A stretch of DNA of 64,000 bases from NCBI GenBank assembly GCA_035318745.1, contig DATHEA010000031.1:62001-126000 (forward strand), in the 5' to 3' direction. Made by a program: the position numbers and the translations under genes. Below are positions 59,720 through 64,000 of this stretch, one piece after another. The notes under the pieces were generated by a model that saw only the letters and a list, made by a program, of their open reading frames with translations, had not been told where the DNA came from and made no database searches. How positions within the stretch are numbered: position 1 is the stretch's first letter; the number at the start of each line of letters is the position of its first letter. This stretch comes from VRUE01 sp035318745 (GTDB taxonomy: Bacteria; Actinomycetota; Thermoleophilia; Solirubrobacterales; 70-9).

Positions 59720-62035
59720 TTGAGAGTCCCCGCTTTTGTCCTGATCGTCCTCGGCTGCCTGCTCGCCGTGCCTGCTGCCGCGCTTGCCGCCGAATACACC
59801 GTCCACAGCGCGCTCGATGAACCGGACAACAATGTGGGCGTCGCCGGCTGTATGACCGCCGCTGGCAAATGCACCCTGCGTGCGGCGATCCAGGAGTCGA
59901 ACAACTCCACCGGGACCACCGACACGATCAAATTTATTGCCGCATTCGACGGCGAGCTCGCCGACACAATTCCGCTGGGCTCGAGCCTGCCGGCAATCGT
60001 CGATCCTGTCCGCATCGACGGCGACGCCAACGCTGTGGGGGGCCAGTGCACTACGGCCGCCGCCATCAAAGGCCCATGCGTCGGCATCGGCGGGCCCGCC
60101 GCTGGCTCCGCCCTGACTGTTCAGAACGCCAACGGCGTCGAAATCGAAGGGCTCGCCGTGAGTGGTGTCGCGGCCGGAACCGCGATCAACGTGATCGACA
60201 GCTCCACCGGCTTCCAGGCCCGCGATAACTGGATCGGCGTCAAGCTCGACGGCACCCCCGGCGCCGACAACAAGGGCATCTTCCTCGACCCCGATTCGGA
60301 CGGCGCCACGATCGGCGGCCTCACCGCCGCCGCCCGCAACGTCATCTCCAACAACGCGCTGGAGGGGCTCGACGCCGAGGGGGCCGACTCGGTGATCGTC
60401 CAGGGCAATTACCTCGGGGTCGCGCCCGACGGGTTTACGCCGGCGCCGAACGCCAAGGACATCGAGGTCACCGGCTCGACCTCTGGCGGTGGCTTCTCGG
60501 CGGCCAATGCTCTGATCGGCGCCAAGGTCGAAGGGGCGGCGCTGATGAGCGAAGCTTGCGATGGCGGCTGCAACGTGATCTCGGGGGCCACCGCGACGGC
60601 ACTCGACCTCACCGGCGACCCCCTGTTGGGCGAGAAACCGGCCGTCGCGCCGGTTGTTCGCGGAAACTATGTCGGCCTCGATGCCACCGGCTTTACGCCG
60701 GTCGCGAGCAGCGCCACCTTCGACATCTTGGTCGGCGAAGCCGACGAAGCGCGGGTCGGAGGCCCGGACGAAGGGGATGCCAACTTCGTCGCCGGCGGTG
60801 GCTACGGCGTCTATGCCGAAAAAGGCGAGGCCCTGCAGGTGTTCGGCAACGAGATCGGCTTCAACTACCTTGGGAACCCGGTCACCCCGCCGTCGACGGT
60901 GGGGATGTTCATCTACTCCCTCGGCGTCGCCATACCCCCGGTGGTGAGCGAAAACGCGATCCACATGAATGGCGGGGTGGGCATCGAACAGCGCTTCGGC
61001 GGAAGCGAGATCTCAGAAAACCTGATCGTCGGCGGCCAGTACGGCGTCTTCACGGAAGGCGAACCGGGCGCGTTCGGCGGCAATCAAATCGCCGGCAACT
61101 CGATCATCGAATCTGAAGCGAATGGCATCCTGATCGAAAACGACCTCAACGAAGTCATCGGCAACGTCATCACCGAAGCCGGCGGCGCCGGAGTGCGCAT
61201 CAAGAACCCGGCGACTCTCCTCGTCGCCACCGGCAACCACGTCGGCGGGGACTCGCAGACCGAAGAAAACACGTTCCTCGCAAACGGCGGCCCGGCAATC
61301 GAAATTATCGATGAGGTGGACGCCGGCGTGGAAAGCGAGAACGAGATTGCCCGTAACAAGGGCCTGTTCAACGGGGGGCTCTTCATCGACCTCGTGGGCG
61401 AGGCAAACGGCGAAATCAAACCGCCGGCTTTTGCGACCGCGACGCAGTCGACCGCCAGTGGCAGCGGGACGATGGCAAACGCCAGGATCCGGGTCTTCGC
61501 GAACGCGACCAAATCGCCGGGGCAGATCGGCGGCTTCCTGGCGGAAACCGTGGCGGACGGCAAAGGAAACTGGAAAGTCACCTACCCGTCCATCGCGACG
61601 GGAACGGCCATCGGCGCGACGCAGACGAACCCGGCAGGCGGCACCTCCGAGCTGTCCTACGCGACGACCATCGCGGATCCCGACAAAGGCGGCGGCAAAG
61701 ACGACGGCAAAGTCATCGTCGACCCGGTCTGCAAGCTCTCCGGCGGCGGCAGGCTATGCCTGGTTGACAAGAAGGCGCCGGAGACCAAGATCACCAAAGG
61801 GCCGAAAGCGAAAATCCACTCGACCACGGCCAAGTTCAAATTCAGCTCCAGCGAGTCGGGCTCGAGCTTCGAATGCAAGCTCGACAAAAAGCCCTTCAAG
61901 AAGTGCAAGTCGCCGAAGAGGTACAAGAAGCTGAAGCCCGGTAAGCACGTCTTCAAGGTGCGGGCAATCGATGCTGCGGGCAACGTCGACGGCACCCCGG
62001 CGAAGAGGAAGTTCCGCGTCCTCGCCGAGGGCTGA
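59720..62035 (+). CDS. Secreted right-handed beta-helix protein with CSLREA-like and lysine-rich C-terminal domain
   Basis: 771 residues, TTG start with GGAGGG upstream, and a signal peptide (RVPAFVLIVLGCLLAVPAAALA). CTLRAAIQESNNS near residue 50 matches the CSLREA-domain motif. Residues 100-590 contain many Asn/Gly-rich turns typical of a parallel beta-helix (GNYLGVAPDGFTPAPN, GNEIGFNYLGNPVTP). The last ~90 residues form a lysine-rich domain (KITKGPKAKIHSTTAKFKFS, FECKLDKKPFKKCKSP, GKHVFKVRAIDAAGNVDGTPAK) of the cell-surface Ig-like type common in Solirubrobacterales. Probably surface adhesion or glycan binding. Confidence 0.8.
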   Translation: MRVPAFVLIVLGCLLAVPAAALAAEYTVHSALDEPDNNVGVAGCMTAAGKCTLRAAIQESNNSTGTTDTIKFIAAFDGELADTIPLGSSLPAIVDPVRIDGDANAVGGQCTTAAAIKGPCVGIGGPAAGSALTVQNANGVEIEGLAVSGVAAGTAINVIDSSTGFQARDNWIGVKLDGTPGADNKGIFLDPDSDGATIGGLTAAARNVISNNALEGLDAEGADSVIVQGNYLGVAPDGFTPAPNAKDIEVTGSTSGGGFSAANALIGAKVEGAALMSEACDGGCNVISGATATALDLTGDPLLGEKPAVAPVVRGNYVGLDATGFTPVASSATFDILVGEADEARVGGPDEGDANFVAGGGYGVYAEKGEALQVFGNEIGFNYLGNPVTPPSTVGMFIYSLGVAIPPVVSENAIHMNGGVGIEQRFGGSEISENLIVGGQYGVFTEGEPGAFGGNQIAGNSIIESEANGILIENDLNEVIGNVITEAGGAGVRIKNPATLLVATGNHVGGDSQTEENTFLANGGPAIEIIDEVDAGVESENEIARNKGLFNGGLFIDLVGEANGEIKPPAFATATQSTASGSGTMANARIRVFANATKSPGQIGGFLAETVADGKGNWKVTYPSIATGTAIGATQTNPAGGTSELSYATTIADPDKGGGKDDGKVIVDPVCKLSGGGRLCLVDKKAPETKITKGPKAKIHSTTAKFKFSSSESGSSFECKLDKKPFKKCKSPKRYKKLKPGKHVFKVRAIDAAGNVDGTPAKRKFRVLAEG

Positions 62036-62836
62036 TCAGCCCGACCAGCTGGTCGGGTCGAGAGTCGTGCTTCTGTCAAGCGCTGGGTTCGCCCGCAGGC
62101 GATCGGCGACGTTGGCGCATGAGGTCACCCAGAGATGGCCGGTGCCGCCGGCCGAGTTCATTCGCTCGAGCAGCTCCGCGAGGTTTTGCTCACCGAGCCA
62201 GGCGAGCAGGGGGAGGTGGAGGACGACTGACATGAAGCCACCGTCCCGTCGCAGACGTTCGACCTCGCTTATCAGGTAGGTGAGGAAAGCCCGCGGAGCC
62301 AGTGGGTCCGGCGAGCCGGTCATCTGCTCGCGGACGGGGTCCAGGCCGGGGAGCATTGAGGTGGCGTCCACATGGCGCCACTGGAAGGGGAGCAGGGCGA
62401 CGCCGCCTTCGACACCGGCGCCTTCGCCGGCCGGCGAGCAGTAGCTAAGGCCTGCCTTGCGCAGCACCCCGATACCGTCCTTCCCCAGCTGGCCGCCGGG
62501 CGGGCGCATGCCGGCGATCTCCAGGCCCAGTCCCGCGAAGGCCTCGATGCCGCGTGCCAGGTTCTCCGCCTGCTCTGCCGCCGTCAGCTCGCCCCACGTC
62601 TCGTGGCGCCAGGCGTGGTAGGCGACCTCGTGGTCGGCCGCGCCGATCTCCTGCAACGCCCCGGGATCGAGTTCTGCGTTGACGCCCTCCGCGAAGAAGG
62701 TCGCCGTCAAGTCGTGCTCGCCGAGCCGCTTCAGCAAGCCTGGCAGCGCCTGGGCCGCACTCGATGCCTCGTCGACGCCGAGGTTGTCGAAGCTGAGGCA
62801 GAGCGCACCGCGGGCGCCGCCCGGCCAGGCGGGCAT
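62036..62836 (-). CDS. Polysaccharide deacetylase-like protein
   Basis: About 266 residues. GALCLSFDNLG and TATFFAEGVNAELDPGALQEIGAADHEVAYHAWRHETW resemble the NodB deacetylase core (metal-binding D and HxxxH-like pair); MRPPGGQLGKDGIGVLRKAGLSYCSP is the later block (RPPGG). The enzyme removes N-acetyl groups from a cell-wall or other amino-sugar polymer. Start at ATG 62836. Four bp from the membrane-protein gene upstream; convergent with the beta-helix protein at 62035. Confidence 0.8.
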   Translation of the reverse strand: MPAWPGGARGALCLSFDNLGVDEASSAAQALPGLLKRLGEHDLTATFFAEGVNAELDPGALQEIGAADHEVAYHAWRHETWGELTAAEQAENLARGIEAFAGLGLEIAGMRPPGGQLGKDGIGVLRKAGLSYCSPAGEGAGVEGGVALLPFQWRHVDATSMLPGLDPVREQMTGSPDPLAPRAFLTYLISEVERLRRDGGFMSVVLHLPLLAWLGEQNLAELLERMNSAGGTGHLWVTSCANVADRLRANPALDRSTTLDPTSWSG

Positions 62837-62840
62837 CGCC

Positions 62841-63368
62841 TCAGTCCTCCAGCAGCGCCGCGCTCCAGCGCTCGGGATCGCGCTTGGCCTGCTCGCGCGC
62901 CCAGCGGAAGTGATGATCGGCCGAGGCGAGCAGGATCGGGAAGTTGAGCAGGCCGGCAAGGGCGAAGCCGCGGGAGCCGCGCTTGGTCTCGGTCAGCAGG
63001 CTGAGCGCGCTGGAGATCCCCCAGGCCCAGAGAACGGCGTTGTAGGCGGGGAGCTGGTCCTCGCGCAGGCCCTCGGCTTCGTCGAGCATCGGCAGCCCCC
63101 CGTGCAGCGACCAGGGCCACGCCTTGAAGTGGACGGCGACGCCGGCTACGCCGATGCCCGCGTTGAGGGCGGAGAGGCGCTCGTCCCACTTGCCGCCGCG
63201 GACCGCGGCCACGAGTCCCAGCGGGATCAGGGCGCCCCAGAGCGCATAGGCCCCCCGCCGGCCGAGCTGCGGCTCGAAGACCAGGCCGACTCCGGCACGC
63301 GTCTCGAAGGCGTTGTGGGCGAAGAGCCCGAGGGTCGAGCCGGCGGCGAATGGGCGTCGCAGTCGCAT
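62841..63368 (-). CDS. Conserved membrane protein of unknown function
   Basis: 175 residues with about four hydrophobic helices (ALWGALIPLGLVAAV, LNAGIGVAGVAVHFKAWPW, AYNAVLWAWGISSALSLL and ALAGLLNFPILLASADHHF). Conserved-looking residues are few and no family is recognised. Same strand as the deacetylase gene, so probably co-transcribed, and divergent from mfd. Confidence 0.6.
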   Translation of the reverse strand: MRLRRPFAAGSTLGLFAHNAFETRAGVGLVFEPQLGRRGAYALWGALIPLGLVAAVRGGKWDERLSALNAGIGVAGVAVHFKAWPWSLHGGLPMLDEAEGLREDQLPAYNAVLWAWGISSALSLLTETKRGSRGFALAGLLNFPILLASADHHFRWAREQAKRDPERWSAALLED

Positions 63369-63442
63369 TCCGAGGCAGCGTAGCCCCTCGAACTAGAATC
63401 GTCTGCTCTGCCCGATCGGCTGATCCGGGCGTTCCGTCTGCC

Positions 63443-64000
63443 ATGAGCCTTCGTCCCTTACTAGAGATAGCCGCCGACAACGAGCGCCTGCACGCGCTCG
63501 CCGGCGAAGTGCGCACCGCAAGCGGCGGCTCACCGGTCGAGATCGGCGCCTCGTCCACTCTTCGCCCGCTGCTGCTGGCGACTCTGCTCGAGGACGATCG
63601 TGGCCTGGCCGGCCGCCCGGCGCTGCTTGTCAGCGCCGACGATCGCTCGGCCCGCGATCTCGCCGCCGATCTGCGCGCCTACCTGGCGCCCCGCCGGGTC
63701 CGCTTCTACCCCTCGCGTGGAACGGGCTACGCCTCGCACGTCACCCCGCCCCCCCACCTGGTCGGACTGCGGATCGACGCAATCGAGGCATTGCGCAACG
63801 AAGAGGACGCGGTTGTAGTCGCCGGCGCCACCGCGCTCGCCGAGGCGGTGCCGGACGCCTCGCTGCGTCCTGCCGGCTTCACGCTCGAGGCGGGCGGCGA
63901 AGTCGAGCTCGACGCCGCCGCACGCGATCTCGCGGCCGCCGGCTACGCGCGGGTCGAGCAGGTCGAGGAGCGCGGCCAGTTCGCCGTCCGCGGCGGCATC
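63443..64000 (+). CDS. mfd: Transcription-repair coupling factor, N-terminal part (cut by window edge)
   Basis: 186 codons visible. RPALLVSADDRSARDLAADLRAYL, VRFYPSRGTGYASH, LVGLRIDAIEALRNEEDAVVVAGATALAEAVPD and GYARVEQVEERGQFAVRGGI match the UvrB-like N-terminal module of Mfd, which recognises stalled RNA polymerase and recruits repair. The helicase part lies beyond the window. The ATG at 63443 fits the family start. Confidence 0.9.
   Translation, partial: MSLRPLLEIAADNERLHALAGEVRTASGGSPVEIGASSTLRPLLLATLLEDDRGLAGRPALLVSADDRSARDLAADLRAYLAPRRVRFYPSRGTGYASHVTPPPHLVGLRIDAIEALRNEEDAVVVAGATALAEAVPDASLRPAGFTLEAGGEVELDAAARDLAAAGYARVEQVEERGQFAVRGGI

Overview
The window is a GC-rich bacterial chromosome segment with short intergenic gaps, many 4-bp start/stop overlaps and heavy use of GTG starts. 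Gene content points to a high-GC Gram-positive of the Actinomycetota, most likely Thermoleophilia/Solirubrobacterales. Supporting features are many acyl-CoA enzymes, a deazaflavin (F420)-type oxidoreductase, an actinobacterial-type LexA box, a DUF3618/holin-like membrane cluster, a cyclase-AAA-TPR regulator and a secreted beta-helix protein with a lysine-rich C-terminal domain. The lineage is an inference from content; no rRNA is present.

Layout. 1-9063: a biotinyl carrier domain with a crotonase start (cut by the left edge), GT2 glycosyltransferase, cupin, glycerol kinase, acyltransferase, lactonase-like hydrolase, two SDR oxidoreductases, a DDN-like oxidoreductase, SixA, VOC and GNAT proteins. 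9063-12185: exported amidase, an NTF2-like protein, a SnoaL-like pseudogene with an in-frame TAG, a GH114-like secreted protein and an alkyltransferase-like protein. 12263-21885: lipid/acyl-CoA catabolism (two acyl-CoA dehydrogenases, then an operon of enoyl-CoA hydratase, carboxyltransferase, BKACE, CoA-transferase and a MerR regulator) with a PhoX/DUF839-like exported protein between the dehydrogenases. 21893-24590: an accessory restriction-modification pair behind a perfect LexA box. 24591-31011: epimerase, SDR, a large adenylate cyclase/ATPase/TPR protein, a nitrilase-family hydrolase and its TetR partner. 31028-38350: small membrane-stress proteins, DegV, an Fe-S module (ErpA-like, monothiol glutaredoxin, BolA, FprA-type reductase), a PAS-like protein, a chlorite-dismutase/ChdC-family protein and a polytopic membrane protein. 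38401-49945: a GT4-flippase fusion, PucR-type regulator, DedA-PAP2 fusion, ispE, rsmA, tatD and metH. 50015-51101: an AbiEi/DUF559 gene bracketed by two identical 44-bp hairpin repeats beside tRNA-Gln(UUG). 51170-64000: HdeD-like protein, glmU, prs, GDPD, DUF6159, UbiB-like kinase, rplY, pth, crotonase, secreted beta-helix protein, polysaccharide deacetylase, membrane protein and the start of mfd.

The most unusual feature is a set of interspersed hairpin elements. Two families (372-533, 5654-5753, 58141-58300; and 15273-15382, 42012-42124) share conserved cores, but their outer arms differ completely between copies while remaining complementary within each copy. A possible third type lies at 51777-51895. 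Together with the gene-bracketing hairpins at 50015 and 50974, these are the best candidates for something undescribed. No stretch longer than about 300 bases lacks a gene. All functional calls come from reading motifs; no database search was run.
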